This document shows, piece by piece, positions 16,736 to 25,766 of a stretch of 64,000 nucleotides of DNA. The notes under the pieces were generated by a model that saw only the letters and a program-made list of their open reading frames with translations, did not search any database and was not told the origin of the DNA. Source of the stretch: Paenibacillus sp. DMB20 (GTDB lineage: Bacteria; Bacillota; Bacilli; Paenibacillales; Paenibacillaceae); assembly GCF_000987955.1 (NCBI RefSeq), contig NZ_LAZU01000037.1:124001-188000 (forward strand). The letters run 5' to 3'. A program made the position numbers and the translations under genes. The first letter of the stretch is position 1. Each line of letters opens with the position of its first letter.

Positions 16736-17494
16736 TTATTTTTCCATTCGAGGTACGGGCTGTTGGTTTTTCCATACATAAGGTACCGATTTAACGGGGA
16801 CGAAATAAGACTCTTTTTCCAGATAAGCCCTGAGGTCCATGTCCGTTTGAGGTTCGGTTCCATCTTTCTGGATCGCCTGCATGATGTCAAAGGCATAATC
16901 GATATACACCTTGCCTTTTTCGTCCATCATCAAGGTGGCATCCTGCCCGGAGTAAACGCTTTTCAACTGAAGCTTTTTCATATCGGTTTTCGCGATATCC
17001 ACGCTTTTGAATCCGGGGTATAGCTCGCCCTCCGCCGGCAGCTGTCCTTCATTTGCCGTCATATACCGGTTCACCGACATCTGCACGTCATTTACCTTCT
17101 GCGCGGTATGCAAATCCATGACCTTAACCGTCGGGTCTTGATCTTCGTTGATGATCAAAAAATAGCCGCTTCCGCCTTTTTCAAAAGCCGTCTTGGGAAT
17201 CTCGTCGATATATCCCATGTTATGGAGCTTATCAAGGTCCACTCTGAATTTTTCATATCGCGGAACCTCTTCACCGGCCGTCAGAATCGGGAGTATCGAC
17301 TGTTCCTTAAAAAAATCATCCACCGCCGACTGAATCCGCTTTACGCTTTCCCTATAGGAAACTTGCTCGGCTTGCTCATTCTCTTTGGGATAGAGGCATC
17401 CGCTCATCAGCATCGAGAACATCACAAGCAGGGCCGCCACCGAATAGTGCTTCGGCCATGCCGCCGTCCGATCTTTCCGCATATTCCGTTTCAA
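16736..17494 (-). CDS. lipoprotein of unknown function at the yphF position
   Basis: A 252-residue exported lipoprotein: charged N-terminus, hydrophobic helix and lipobox LMSGC with Cys at about residue 33. The mature part has no motif I know; YRESVKRIQSAVDDFFKEQS and VNRYMTANEGQLPAEGELYP look like two related segments, suggesting an internal duplication. The start is a TTG at 17494 with GGATGATGG upstream. B. subtilis has the lipoprotein gene yphF just upstream of spoIVA, so this is probably its counterpart, though similarity was not computed. Confidence 0.8.
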   Translation of the reverse strand: MKRNMRKDRTAAWPKHYSVAALLVMFSMLMSGCLYPKENEQAEQVSYRESVKRIQSAVDDFFKEQSILPILTAGEEVPRYEKFRVDLDKLHNMGYIDEIPKTAFEKGGSGYFLIINEDQDPTVKVMDLHTAQKVNDVQMSVNRYMTANEGQLPAEGELYPGFKSVDIAKTDMKKLQLKSVYSGQDATLMMDEKGKVYIDYAFDIMQAIQKDGTEPQTDMDLRAYLEKESYFVPVKSVPYVWKNQQPVPRMEK

Positions 17495-17517
17495 CTTCCA
17501 TCATCCTTTTTCCACAT

Positions 17518-17874
17518 TTAAATGAGATGATCATTTTCCCGATTTCTGGCCGCTTCCAGCTGCTTGCGTACCGCCGCCTTCAGCGGGTCCTCCGGCACGT
17601 GAACGGTCAAGTTGCCCTTGATTACCGTCTGGCAGGAAAACCTGGTCCCCTCATCCGCGAGGGAGCCGAGCTTGCGCAGCTCTGCTTCCTTGGGAGGAAA
17701 ACAATGGATGCGCTCATCCTGTCCAATATGCACCTTGCACATCAGGCATCCCATTTTTCCGCCGCATCGGGTCGGTATTTTCACCCCAGCACGCCGAGCG
17801 GCATCAAGTACATGGGTGCCCTCCCGGACTTTAACCTTTTTGCCGTCCGGCAGAAACGTAATTTCATACTCCAA
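17518..17874 (-). CDS. 2Fe-2S ferredoxin
   Basis: A 118-residue plant/vertebrate-type ferredoxin with cysteines at 37, 43, 46 (CGGKMGCLMC) and 81 (FSCQT), the four ligands of a 2Fe-2S cluster. It would carry single electrons in the cytosol; partner unknown. It lies 23 bases upstream of the lipoprotein gene and about 30 bases after the nucleotidyltransferase gene, on the same strand. Confidence 0.88.
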   Translation of the reverse strand: MEYEITFLPDGKKVKVREGTHVLDAARRAGVKIPTRCGGKMGCLMCKVHIGQDERIHCFPPKEAELRKLGSLADEGTRFSCQTVIKGNLTVHVPEDPLKAAVRKQLEAARNRENDHLI

Positions 17875-17904
17875 TCATACCGCCCCCTTTCATGTTAAAC
17901 GGCC

Positions 17905-18498
17905 TTATGGCAGCTTTAGACCCGTCAAGGACCCGATCAGGGATAAATGCTGCCTGTCCCATTCGTTCCTCCGCACGATGCAGTCCAATAGCTCGAAATG
18001 AAGCTCTGGCTTCTTTCTGATCGCTTCGGCAATAGCCTCATATCGGTCCGGCCGTTCCCGGAGCACATTAAACACCAGCTCGTGCGATAAGGGCATGAGC
18101 CCGAATGCTGTTGAAGAACATTCAACCTTCGGAGCCGCAGGATACAGCAATTCTCCTACCTCGACCCGGTATACGGACCGTCCCGAGGACACTACGAATC
18201 CGCCTACGAGCTCGACGTTGTACCCGTCAATTTCATAGCGGCCCATAATGGATTCGTAAATACCTTCTTTATCCAGGACGGGATCGCCGTCAGCCCAAGG
18301 CTGAAGCTGCCGGTGAAGATCCCAAATATCTTCCCCGTCCGCATATATATCGATATCCCTCGGAGCTCTATTTAATCTAACGCCCTGCAGCATCAGCCCG
18401 CAGCTGCCGCCAACCAGCCATGGCGGTTTCGCCCGGTTTAATGACACGGCTGCCGATGTTAACGGCTTCCTTAGCTCCGGCATGTTATTTAGCGTCAT
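17905..18498 (-). CDS. nucleotidyltransferase-fold protein
   Basis: A 197-residue protein with LVGGSCGLMLQG (residues 28-39) and RAPRDIDIYAD, the glycine motif and paired aspartates of the minimal nucleotidyltransferase fold; a later carboxylate is likely in NVELVGGF. This resembles the family of stand-alone nucleotidyltransferases near aminoglycoside or tRNA-type transferases. No partner HEPN gene is adjacent, so a toxin-antitoxin role is not supported. Substrate unknown. Predicted start ATG at 18498 follows GAGGTGGAATATG-type spacing. Confidence 0.7.
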   Translation of the reverse strand: MTLNNMPELRKPLTSAAVSLNRAKPPWLVGGSCGLMLQGVRLNRAPRDIDIYADGEDIWDLHRQLQPWADGDPVLDKEGIYESIMGRYEIDGYNVELVGGFVVSSGRSVYRVEVGELLYPAAPKVECSSTAFGLMPLSHELVFNVLRERPDRYEAIAEAIRKKPELHFELLDCIVRRNEWDRQHLSLIGSLTGLKLP

Positions 18499-18546
18499 AT
18501 TCCACCTCGTCTTTTATGGCCCTGCAGCGAACAAGCTTATCGTACG

Positions 18547-18726
18547 TTATGTAATGGAGGCTAGTCCGGCAATAAACCCGACAAGCATCATCATAAACGC
18601 TACGAACGACAGTCCCATTCGCAAGGCGCCCTTCGTTTTGCTTCGGGCAAAGGTTACCAGAACAACGGACAATCCCATAATCAGCAAAGCTATCATGGAA
18701 AGCCACATTTTTTGCATCGGATCCAT
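18547..18726 (-). CDS. small membrane protein, DUF2768 type
   Basis: A 59-residue protein starting MDPMQKMWLSMIALLIMGLS, with two membrane helices (about 8-26 and 39-57) joined by the basic loop RSKTKGALRMG. A GGAG site lies upstream of the ATG. B. subtilis YphE, in the same place between gpsA and yphF, is a small DUF2768 membrane protein, and this gene is probably its counterpart. Function unknown. Confidence 0.8.
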   Translation of the reverse strand: MDPMQKMWLSMIALLIMGLSVVLVTFARSKTKGALRMGLSFVAFMMMLVGFIAGLASIT

Positions 18727-18920
18727 TCGGCACTCCGCTCCTATCTGTCGTCAACAAAATTTTCAACCTATTATATCACGATTTCGCCCTGGCCTCACCC
18801 AGAAAAACGACGATTGGCGTACATTCAACAAATACAGAGCGTATTGAAATGCCGTTATTCTAACGATTCGAATTGGGTTCGGATTTGCTGAAAAATAATG
18901 TATTTCATCATCCAAAGAAA

Positions 18921-18960
18921 AAGACAAAAGACCGTATATCCGAAGATTAACGGTCTTTTG
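18921..18960 (-). terminator. terminator after spoVIF
   Basis: CAAAAGACCGT / ACGGTCTTTTG stem (18925-18935 and 18950-18960) followed on the minus strand by TCTTTTTC, about 25 bases beyond the spoVIF stop. The rest of 18730-18985 shows no gene. Confidence 0.85.
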
Positions 18961-18985
18961 TCCGAAATGAAGAACAGTCTGCGAC

Positions 18986-19261
18986 TTACTTATTCATCAT
19001 CATTTTCATCAGCGCTTCCATATTGCTTGGGTTCATGCCGCTTTTCTTGACGGCCGCGACAATCTCCTTGACAGTCTCCTCGCTCACAGGCACATTGGCC
19101 ATGGCGGATACCTGTTTAATCAACTGGCGGAGCTGGGCTTCATTCTGCATCGTGGACGGTTTAACCGTTCCAGCCAGCTTCTTGACAGCCCCTGATGATA
19201 TTTGTTTGCCGCTTTTTTTATTGATCGCGTTCAACACGTCTTTCGGAAAGTTCTTGCTCAT
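18986..19261 (-). CDS. stage VI sporulation protein F-like
   Basis: A 91-residue protein MSKNFPKDVLNAINKKSGKQ with the later segment LRQLIKQVSAMANVPVSEET, the pattern of the SpoVIF family, which acts in spore coat or late spore assembly. The ATG at 19261 has GGAGGAGGGG directly upstream, so longer frames to 19411 are rejected. It lies downstream of gpsA with its own terminator. Confidence 0.8.
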   Translation of the reverse strand: MSKNFPKDVLNAINKKSGKQISSGAVKKLAGTVKPSTMQNEAQLRQLIKQVSAMANVPVSEETVKEIVAAVKKSGMNPSNMEALMKMMMNK

Positions 19262-19325
19262 TTCCACCCCTCCTCCGGCAATCCTCATATCAATATATGA
19301 GATCGCAAGGGGAATGGTGAATAAG

Positions 19326-20366
19326 CTATGTATGCCACTGCTCCCAAGTTTCGAGCGGCATGACTTCCATTTCCGTCTTGGGATCACGTCCCATAAGAGC
19401 CTCGACGGCAACGCGCGGGTCCCTGTTCAAAAAGAGCACATGATACAGTTGATCCGCGATCGGCATTTGAACGCCGTATTGTTCCGATATTGCACGGGCC
19501 GCCTTCGTGGTGCGGATACCTTCCACCACCATGCCCATGGAGCTTAAAACCTCATCCAGCGGCTTTCCCTGGCCGAGCAAAGAGCCGGCGCGCCAGTTCC
19601 GGCTGTGCCGGCTCGTCGCCGTTACGACAAGGTCACCGATCCCCGCCAAGCCGGCAAACGTAAGCGGGTTGGCTCCCATTTCGACGCCGATGCGGGTGAT
19701 TTCGGCAAGCCCCCGTGTCAATAGTGCCGCTTTCGCGTTATCTCCAAAGCCGAGACCGTCAGACATCCCGGCACCAAGCGCAATAATGTTCTTCAGTGCT
19801 CCGGCAAGCTCTACGCCGAGCATATCACGGTTGGTATAGACCCTGAAGTACGAATTCATGAACAAATCTTGGATAGCCGTAGCAGCCTTGTTGTCCTTCG
19901 ATGCGACAACCACGGTCGTGGGGGACTTTCGGATCACTTCCTCGGCATGACTGGGACCGGAGAGAACAACAATTTGGCCTTCATCGCAGCCCAATTCCTC
20001 GGAAATAACGGTGGACATGCGCTTTAACGTTTCGGTTTCAAACCCTTTGGTCGCATGAACGATCAGCATGCCCTCTTTCCAGTAGTTCTTGAGCTGGCCG
20101 GACACTTCGCGCATGGCGGATGACGGAGCCACGATAAGAACGGCGACGGCGTCCGTGACGGCTTCCTTCATATCCGTGGTCGCCCGCAGACGGGATGACA
20201 GCTTCATATCCGGAAGATACCGTTCGTTGGTGTGCTTCTCATTAATCTCTTTTGCCTGCTCCGCGTTTCTCGTCCATACGACAACATCCAATTCATTGAA
20301 GGCCAGCACGCTGGCCAGGGCGGTTCCCCAACTGCCAGCGACCAATACAGCCACCTTGTCAGACAA
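19326..20366 (-). CDS. gpsA: glycerol-3-phosphate dehydrogenase [NAD(P)+]
   Basis: Reduces dihydroxyacetone phosphate to sn-glycerol-3-phosphate for phospholipids. The 346-residue protein has family motifs KGFETETLKRMS, VLSGPSHAEEV, GALKNIIALGAGMSDGLGFGDN and LAGIGDLVVTATS. The start is a TTG at 20366 with GGGAGG upstream, inside the end of plsY. The dinucleotide-binding motif reads VAGSWG, where nearly all relatives have GAGSWG: the first Gly is Val (codon GTC at 20340-20342). It is adjacent to plsY, which uses its product. Confidence 0.96.
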   Translation of the reverse strand: MSDKVAVLVAGSWGTALASVLAFNELDVVVWTRNAEQAKEINEKHTNERYLPDMKLSSRLRATTDMKEAVTDAVAVLIVAPSSAMREVSGQLKNYWKEGMLIVHATKGFETETLKRMSTVISEELGCDEGQIVVLSGPSHAEEVIRKSPTTVVVASKDNKAATAIQDLFMNSYFRVYTNRDMLGVELAGALKNIIALGAGMSDGLGFGDNAKAALLTRGLAEITRIGVEMGANPLTFAGLAGIGDLVVTATSRHSRNWRAGSLLGQGKPLDEVLSSMGMVVEGIRTTKAARAISEQYGVQMPIADQLYHVLFLNRDPRVAVEALMGRDPKTEMEVMPLETWEQWHT

Positions 20367-20982
20367 CGCGCTTCCCTCCCTTTCCTTTGCCGCCGGAGCC
20401 CAGCTTGTTTTCCCGGCCCTGGACAATTTTTACGATATTGCTGCGGTGTCGCCAGAATGCAAAGACACAAATAATCGTACTGGTCCAGAACACGGGCCAT
20501 GGATAATTCATGGCAATTAAAAATAGCGGTGTAAGAAGGACAAAGATGAGCGATCCAAGCGAAACATACCTAGTAAATACAATAGAAAGAATTGCGATAA
20601 TGCCTGCATAAAGCGCAGGCAGAAAGCAAAGGGAAGCCTGCACTCCGATGGCAGTCGCTATCCCCTTTCCGCCCCGGAAGCGGAAATAAACAGGCCAGTT
20701 ATGACCGGCTATCGCGGCAATGCCGCAAAGCCCGGGCATCCATTCATTGTCGCCTCCAAGCCACCGTCCGATCCACACCGCCGCAATCCCCTTCAGCACG
20801 TCCAGCGCCAGAACGAGAATAGCCGGACCGGTTCCAAGCACCCGAAGGGTATTCGTTGCACCCGCGTTTCCGCTGCCATGCTGACGGATATCAATGCCTT
20901 TTAAAAGCTTTGCCAGCAGAACGCTGAAGCTTACCGAGCCTAAAAGGTAACATACAACAATCGCAACGATATTCAGAATCAA
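20359..20982 (-). CDS. plsY: acyl-phosphate glycerol-3-phosphate acyltransferase
   Basis: Integral membrane enzyme that makes lysophosphatidic acid from acyl-phosphate and glycerol-3-phosphate. The 207-residue protein shows YLLGSVSFSVLLAKL, GSGNAGATNTLRVLG (residues 37-51), AGHNWPVYFRFRGGKGIATA (about 91-110), the three PlsY signature loops. The C-terminal GSGGKGKGG tail is an unusual glycine-rich extension. It overlaps gpsA by eight bases and follows der by 11 bases. Confidence 0.96.
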   Translation of the reverse strand: MILNIVAIVVCYLLGSVSFSVLLAKLLKGIDIRQHGSGNAGATNTLRVLGTGPAILVLALDVLKGIAAVWIGRWLGGDNEWMPGLCGIAAIAGHNWPVYFRFRGGKGIATAIGVQASLCFLPALYAGIIAILSIVFTRYVSLGSLIFVLLTPLFLIAMNYPWPVFWTSTIICVFAFWRHRSNIVKIVQGRENKLGSGGKGKGGKRVV

Positions 20983-20993
20983 ACTGCTCTCTC

Positions 20994-22316
20994 CTAACTC
21001 TCATCGGACTTTCGCCGTGTGAATATACGAATAGGTGTCCCCTCAAAATCAAAAGCGGCACGGATTTTATTCTCCAAATACCGTTCATACGAAAAATGCA
21101 TAAGCTCGGGATCATTGACGAATACAACCATGGTCGGCGGTTTGACCGCAACTTGCGTAGCGTAGTTGATCCGAAGTCTCCGTCCTTTATCGGTTGGCGG
21201 AGGATTGATGGCCACCGCATCCGATATGACGTCATTCAGAAGATGCGTCTGCACGCGAAGCGAATGCTGTTCCGCAACATGCTTGACCACAGGCAGCAGC
21301 TTTTGAAGGCGCTGTTTCGTTTTAGCCGACAAAAAGACAACGGGCGCATAGGTCATGAACAAAAAATGATCCCGGATTTTGTTTTCGAATTGCTGCATGG
21401 TTTTGTCGTCTTTTTCAACGACATCCCATTTGTTGACAACAAAAACGGACGCTTTCCCCGCCTCGAACGCGTATCCCGCAATATGTTTGTCCTGCTCGAT
21501 AATGCCTTCCTCGCCGTTAATGAGCACCAGGACGACATCCGCGCGTTCAATGGCGCGCATGGCCCGCATGACGCTGTACTTTTCCGTCGTCTCGTACACT
21601 TTGCCCCGTTTCCGCATACCGGCCGTATCAATGAGCACGTACCGCTGACCGTCCTTTTCGAACGGCGTATCGATCGCGTCCCGGGTCGTGCCTGCAATGT
21701 CGCTGACGATAACGCGTTCTTCCCCGAGGATCGCATTCACGAGCGAAGATTTGCCGACATTCGGTCTTCCGATCAGCGCAACCTTGATAACGTCCTCGTC
21801 ATACTCGTCATCGGCCATGTCCGGGAGGTTTTCCACGACTGCATCCAGCAGGTCGCCGATACCGGTTCCATGGCTGCCCGAGATTCCTACAGGATCGCCG
21901 AAACCCAGGCTATAAAACTCATAAATGTCTTCCTGTCTCTTCATATTGTCCACTTTATTGACTGCCAGAATTACCGGCTTCCCCGAGCGGAACAATATTT
22001 GTGCAACTTCCTCGTCGGATTGGGTAACCCCCGTCTTCGCATCACACATAAATACGATGACATCCGCTTCCTCGATGGCCAGCTCGGCCTGCATCCGGAT
22101 CGATTTCAAAATCATGTCGTCGCCATCTATTTCGATACCGCCGGTATCAATCACGCTGAACAGCTTGCCGTTCCATTCGGCTCCGCCGTAAATCCGGTCC
22201 CGGGTTACGCCCGGTTTATCTTCAACGATGGCCAGCCGGTCGCCGATCAGCCGATTAAATATAGTCGATTTACCAACGTTCGGCCTCCCGACAATCGCCA
22301 CTACGGGTCTTGCCAT
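20994..22316 (-). CDS. der: ribosome biogenesis GTPase Der
   Basis: Essential double GTPase for 50S assembly. The 440-residue protein has two G domains, each with a GRPNVGKS P-loop (about residues 8-15 and 183-190), DTGG and DTAG switch motifs, NKVD and NKWD, followed by a KH-like C-terminal domain. The ATG at 22316 follows AGGAGG; the longer frame from 22334 is not needed. Position next to plsY and gpsA is conserved (engA/yphC region). Confidence 0.97.
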   Translation of the reverse strand: MARPVVAIVGRPNVGKSTIFNRLIGDRLAIVEDKPGVTRDRIYGGAEWNGKLFSVIDTGGIEIDGDDMILKSIRMQAELAIEEADVIVFMCDAKTGVTQSDEEVAQILFRSGKPVILAVNKVDNMKRQEDIYEFYSLGFGDPVGISGSHGTGIGDLLDAVVENLPDMADDEYDEDVIKVALIGRPNVGKSSLVNAILGEERVIVSDIAGTTRDAIDTPFEKDGQRYVLIDTAGMRKRGKVYETTEKYSVMRAMRAIERADVVLVLINGEEGIIEQDKHIAGYAFEAGKASVFVVNKWDVVEKDDKTMQQFENKIRDHFLFMTYAPVVFLSAKTKQRLQKLLPVVKHVAEQHSLRVQTHLLNDVISDAVAINPPPTDKGRRLRINYATQVAVKPPTMVVFVNDPELMHFSYERYLENKIRAAFDFEGTPIRIFTRRKSDES

Positions 22317-22623
22317 ATTCACTCCTCCTGTCAATGCTTACGATAAACATCATAGCAAAAAACGTTACAATTGGCTAACCTTTCATGATCCGGTTTATAT
22401 TATGCTCATTCTTTCCAGCATACATCCGCAACGAACGGCATACAAAAAACAAAACGGCGAACCCGTATTGGGTCCGCCGACGATGATATGACAGGTCATT
22501 CTAACCGGACAGCCGTTTCCCGACTTGCTGAAATACAAGAAAGCATAGATTTCATTTATACACTTGGCTTATATTCCGCACGAAACGCCTAGAGTCCTTT
22601 AAGAAGGATGACGAGGTCGTTCC
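22317..22623. other. intergenic region between rpsA and der
   Basis: Contains the rpsA terminator and the der ribosome site and presumably its promoter. The genes yphA and yphB found here in B. subtilis are absent. No other structure was noticed. Confidence 0.6.
22444..22479 (-). terminator. terminator after rpsA
   Basis: CGGCGGACCC / GGGTTCGCCG stem (22455-22464 and 22470-22479) followed on the minus strand by TTTTGTTTTTT. It lies about 145 bases beyond the rpsA stop. Confidence 0.85.
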
Positions 22624-23841
22624 TTACTTAAATTTGCTCAGCTTGTCACCAAAACGCTCCCCGAGCGTAACGCTCATGCCTTGATTGTTCAAAGAAACGT
22701 TCGGGTTGTCTTTCAGGTCGATTTTAGGGCCTTTGGAAGGCTTCTCGGCTTTCGGGGAAGGTGCCGGAGCTTCTTCCGTTTCTTTAATGCTGAGGCTGAC
22801 ACGTTTCTCGTCCACATTGATGTCCAGAATTTTAACCTGAACTTCCTGGCCTTCCTTCAGAACCTCTTGAGGCGTTCCGATGTGCTTGTGGGAGATTTGA
22901 GAAATGTGCACCAGGCCCTCAACGCCCGGAGCCAGCTCAACGAATGCGCCGAAGCTTACGAGACGCTTCACTTCACCCGTTACCACATCGCCTGTATTGA
23001 ACTTGTCGGCAGCCGTTTCCCAAGGACCCGGCTGAGCCGCTTTGATACTGAGGCTGATTTTTCCTTTTTCAGGATCGACCTTCAGAACTTTCACACGAAC
23101 CTGCTCTCCTTCGGAAAGCACGTCGGACGGCTTATCAACATGGTTCCACGCGATCTCGGATACGTGAACAAGTCCGTCCACGCCGCCTACGTCCACGAAT
23201 GCGCCGAATTGGGTCAGACGCTGAACCGTGCCTTCCAGTACTTGGCCTTCTTGAAGCTCTGCCATCACTTTTTGCTTGTTGGCTTCAAACTCTTCTTCCA
23301 GAACGTCCTTCTGGGAAAGGATCACTTTGTTGTTCTCGCGGTCCAGCTCTTTCACTTTTACGCGAAGGGTGCGCCCTTTATAGTCGCTGAAGTCTTCTAC
23401 GAAATGACGTTCAACCATGGAAGCCGGGATAAAGCCGCGCGCTCCCACGTCAGCCACAAGACCGCCTTTGACAACATCGGCAACCGTAATTTCGAACGTA
23501 TCCTGATCGGCAAAATGCTTTTCAAGCTCATCCCACGATTTTTCCGCGTCGATTGCGCGTTTGGAAAGCACGAGGCTCTCCTTGTCGTCGTTGATGCTGA
23601 CGACCTTGCATTCCACTTCCTGGCCAACCTGAACCGCATCGGCGGCGCTGTCCAATTGTACGGAAGACAGTTCGCGAACAGGAATTACACCGTCATATTT
23701 ATATCCAATGCTTACATAAGCTTGGTTATCCTCCAGTTTGACGATCGTCCCTTTCACGGTGTCCCCTTTTTTCAAGGATACGATTTGGTCCAGCTGATCC
23801 TGAGTTTCAGCAGCCTCTTGATTTCTTGTTTCTTCCGACAT
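22624..23841 (-). CDS. rpsA: S1 domain protein, 30S ribosomal protein S1 homolog
   Basis: RNA-binding protein with four S1 repeats: roughly residues 23-95, 110-175, 195-265 and 280-350, each with the GxVxxIxxFGAFV-type pattern (for example GTVQRLTQFGAFVDVGGVDG and GEVKRLVSFGAFVELAPGVE). At 405 residues it is the short Firmicute form (YpfD in B. subtilis), which lacks the six repeats of E. coli S1. The ending after about residue 365 is a low-complexity linker. ATG has AGGAGG upstream. Confidence 0.95.
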   Translation of the reverse strand: MSEETRNQEAAETQDQLDQIVSLKKGDTVKGTIVKLEDNQAYVSIGYKYDGVIPVRELSSVQLDSAADAVQVGQEVECKVVSINDDKESLVLSKRAIDAEKSWDELEKHFADQDTFEITVADVVKGGLVADVGARGFIPASMVERHFVEDFSDYKGRTLRVKVKELDRENNKVILSQKDVLEEEFEANKQKVMAELQEGQVLEGTVQRLTQFGAFVDVGGVDGLVHVSEIAWNHVDKPSDVLSEGEQVRVKVLKVDPEKGKISLSIKAAQPGPWETAADKFNTGDVVTGEVKRLVSFGAFVELAPGVEGLVHISQISHKHIGTPQEVLKEGQEVQVKILDINVDEKRVSLSIKETEEAPAPSPKAEKPSKGPKIDLKDNPNVSLNNQGMSVTLGERFGDKLSKFK

Positions 23842-23965
23842 GTCAATAACCTCCTCAATTCAAACCCCATTTATTTAAACCCGCTTTTCGCGAAGTTCAA
23901 AACATAATTGCTGTAGTATCTTTCCATATAAACCATGAAATTTATACATGGAACCGGGCAAAACC

Positions 23966-24556
23966 TTAATTCAAGGTGGGCTCTCCGGTAGCCTGCATTT
24001 CATGGATGCGGCTCATGATCAGTGCGGTCACTTCATCCAGCGTCTCGGGCGACTTGCTGTCTTTGTAAGGCGTCATGTCGATCGGTGCGCCGTATATGAT
24101 TTTGGTTTTCCGGAAAAGCTTGTAACCTCCAACGATGGCCGCCGGAATGACCGTCGCATCGCTTCGGAGCGCAAAACTCGCTGCACCGCGCTTGGCCGCC
24201 TCGGCATCTGAATTCCGGGTACCTTCAGGGAAAATCCCCATCACTTCGCCGCCGCGTAGTATTTTCAGGGCATTTTTGATGGAATCCTTGCTGACTCCGC
24301 CCCGTTTTACGGGAAAAGCGCCCAATTGGGTAACCAGCCAGCCAAACCCCGGTATTTTGAACAATTCGGCCTTGGCCATGAATTTAACCTGGCGTTTCAC
24401 ATGGATTCCAACGGATATAGGATCCCTGAGGCTGGTATGATTGGCACAGATCAGTACTCCGCCCTCTGACGGAATGTTATGTACGCCGACGGATTCAAAC
24501 CTGTACAGGACGGCGAACAAACCGCGAACTACCGCTCTGCAAAACACGTAAATCAT
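23966..24556 (-). CDS. plsC: 1-acyl-sn-glycerol-3-phosphate acyltransferase
   Basis: Adds the second acyl chain to make phosphatidic acid at the membrane. The 196-residue protein has the NHTSLRDP catalytic motif (H and D at about residues 38 and 43) and FPEGTRNSD for substrate binding. It begins three bases after the cmk stop, so the two are coupled, and rpsA follows. It complements plsY, encoded 3 kb away. Confidence 0.95.
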   Translation of the reverse strand: MIYVFCRAVVRGLFAVLYRFESVGVHNIPSEGGVLICANHTSLRDPISVGIHVKRQVKFMAKAELFKIPGFGWLVTQLGAFPVKRGGVSKDSIKNALKILRGGEVMGIFPEGTRNSDAEAAKRGAASFALRSDATVIPAAIVGGYKLFRKTKIIYGAPIDMTPYKDSKSPETLDEVTALIMSRIHEMQATGEPTLN

Positions 24557-24559
24557 GTC

Positions 24560-25279
24560 CTATTTCTCCCCATCCATATGAGATATGCAGTGTGAAACAA
24601 TCACTTCCACAACCTGATCGATACCCATGTCCGTCGTATCCAAGACGATGGCATCCTCAGCGCATTTGAGCGGGGACACTTCCCGTTCCTGGTCCAGGCG
24701 GTCACGCTTAGCGATATCGATTTCAAGCTGCTCCAGTGTGATTTCCTCTGCTCCATTCAACTCATTGAACCGGCGGAGAGCGCGTTCCTTGACGCTGGCC
24801 GTCATGAAAATTTTTACTTCGGCATCCGGTAAAACCGTGGTTCCGATATCGCGGCCGTCCATAACGACGCCTTTGCGCTCGGCCATTTGACGCTGCAGAT
24901 GGACCAATTGAGTCCGAAGACCCTCGATTTGCGCATAACGCGACACCTCTGAGCTGACCTGATGCGACCGGATATAAGGAGTAACGTCCTCTCCGTTAAG
25001 CCATACCATCTGCCCATTTTCATGCGGTTTTAATTCAATCACCATGTTTTGTGCCATTTGAAGCACTTTTTCGGAATTTTCCGAAGAAATCCCTTCATTC
25101 AGCATAAACCAAGTCACTGCCCGGTACATGGCTCCGGTGTCTACGTAAATGTAATGAAGCCTGTTCGCCACCTTGCGGGCTACCGTGCTTTTGCCCGCCC
25201 CTGCAGGTCCGTCGATGGCAATGTTAATTCTGTCTTTTTCACCAGTCCCCTGCATAACCAACGGGGCATTCCTCCTCAA
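24560..25279 (-). CDS. cmk: cytidylate kinase
   Basis: Phosphorylates CMP and dCMP. The P-loop GPAGAGKST, YVDTGAMYRAVTW, MDGRDIGTTVLPDA and the RFNEL segment are typical. Length of 239 residues includes an uncertain N-terminus: the first ATG lies within the AGGAGG itself, so the true start is probably the TTG at 25261 or the ATG at 25255 (MQGTGEKDRINIAID). Followed directly by plsC. Confidence 0.95.
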   Translation of the reverse strand: MRRNAPLVMQGTGEKDRINIAIDGPAGAGKSTVARKVANRLHYIYVDTGAMYRAVTWFMLNEGISSENSEKVLQMAQNMVIELKPHENGQMVWLNGEDVTPYIRSHQVSSEVSRYAQIEGLRTQLVHLQRQMAERKGVVMDGRDIGTTVLPDAEVKIFMTASVKERALRRFNELNGAEEITLEQLEIDIAKRDRLDQEREVSPLKCAEDAIVLDTTDMGIDQVVEVIVSHCISHMDGEK

Positions 25280-25391
25280 ACATAAACCTCAAGTAGAAAC
25301 GGCTCCGTTTGTCCTTCTCAAGAACATTAGGCGTTTCTTCGCGAAATATAAGCCAAGAATAAAGGTAATTTTATGCTTCTTATATTTCAAG

Positions 25392-25412
25392 AAAAAAGCA
25401 GGCACTGCCTGC
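25392..25412 (-). terminator. terminator upstream of cmk
   Basis: GCAGGCAGTGCCTGC hairpin followed by TTTTTTC on the minus strand, ending the small membrane protein transcript about 20 bases after its stop. Confidence 0.85.
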
Positions 25413-25432
25413 GACGTGAAAATTATACCACA

Positions 25433-25711
25433 CTAACTAGAGTGATGCAAAAAAGAAGGCTTTGTTTTCTCCTTCCAATCCTTTACATGATAGGCATCGA
25501 CCGGTATGCCTTCCATGCGATACACCGGCGAAATGAAAGGTCTTAGGGCACCGATCCGCAGCAGCAGTTGAAAGGCCAGCAGGAAAAGGGTCATCCAAAA
25601 AAGCGATTTTAATGCCAGCCGCCCTGCTCTGTCGGCATGCTTCACAAGACGGGATATGCAATCATCCGTTGATTCCGGCCGATTTAATATATCTTTTCGT
25701 TTCGTATCCAT
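25433..25711 (-). CDS. small membrane protein at the ypfB position
   Basis: A 92-residue protein with a charged N-terminal half (MDTKRKDILNRPESTDD) and one membrane helix around residues 36-56 (LFWMTLFLLAFQLLLRIG), then a short outside tail. It takes the place of B. subtilis ypfB, which is also a small single-helix protein between ypfA and cmk. Function unknown. GGAGGTGC precedes the ATG. Confidence 0.75.
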   Translation of the reverse strand: MDTKRKDILNRPESTDDCISRLVKHADRAGRLALKSLFWMTLFLLAFQLLLRIGALRPFISPVYRMEGIPVDAYHVKDWKEKTKPSFLHHSS

Positions 25712-25766
25712 TTCAGCACCTCCTTAGGTTTCCAGGTAGGATGCCGCGATACGATTCTTTTTATTC

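Noticed and set aside
17905-18498. MNT/HEPN toxin-antitoxin module
   Set aside because: The nucleotidyltransferase has no HEPN partner on either side.
18485-18766. 93-codon minus-strand frame downstream of spoVIF
   Set aside because: It is in a different frame from the 59-residue DUF2768 membrane protein, which has the better ribosome site and a clear two-helix pattern.
21096-22346. 416-codon plus-strand open frame opposite der
   Set aside because: It is the antisense shadow of a conserved GTPase gene with strong codon bias; no ribosome site or family match.
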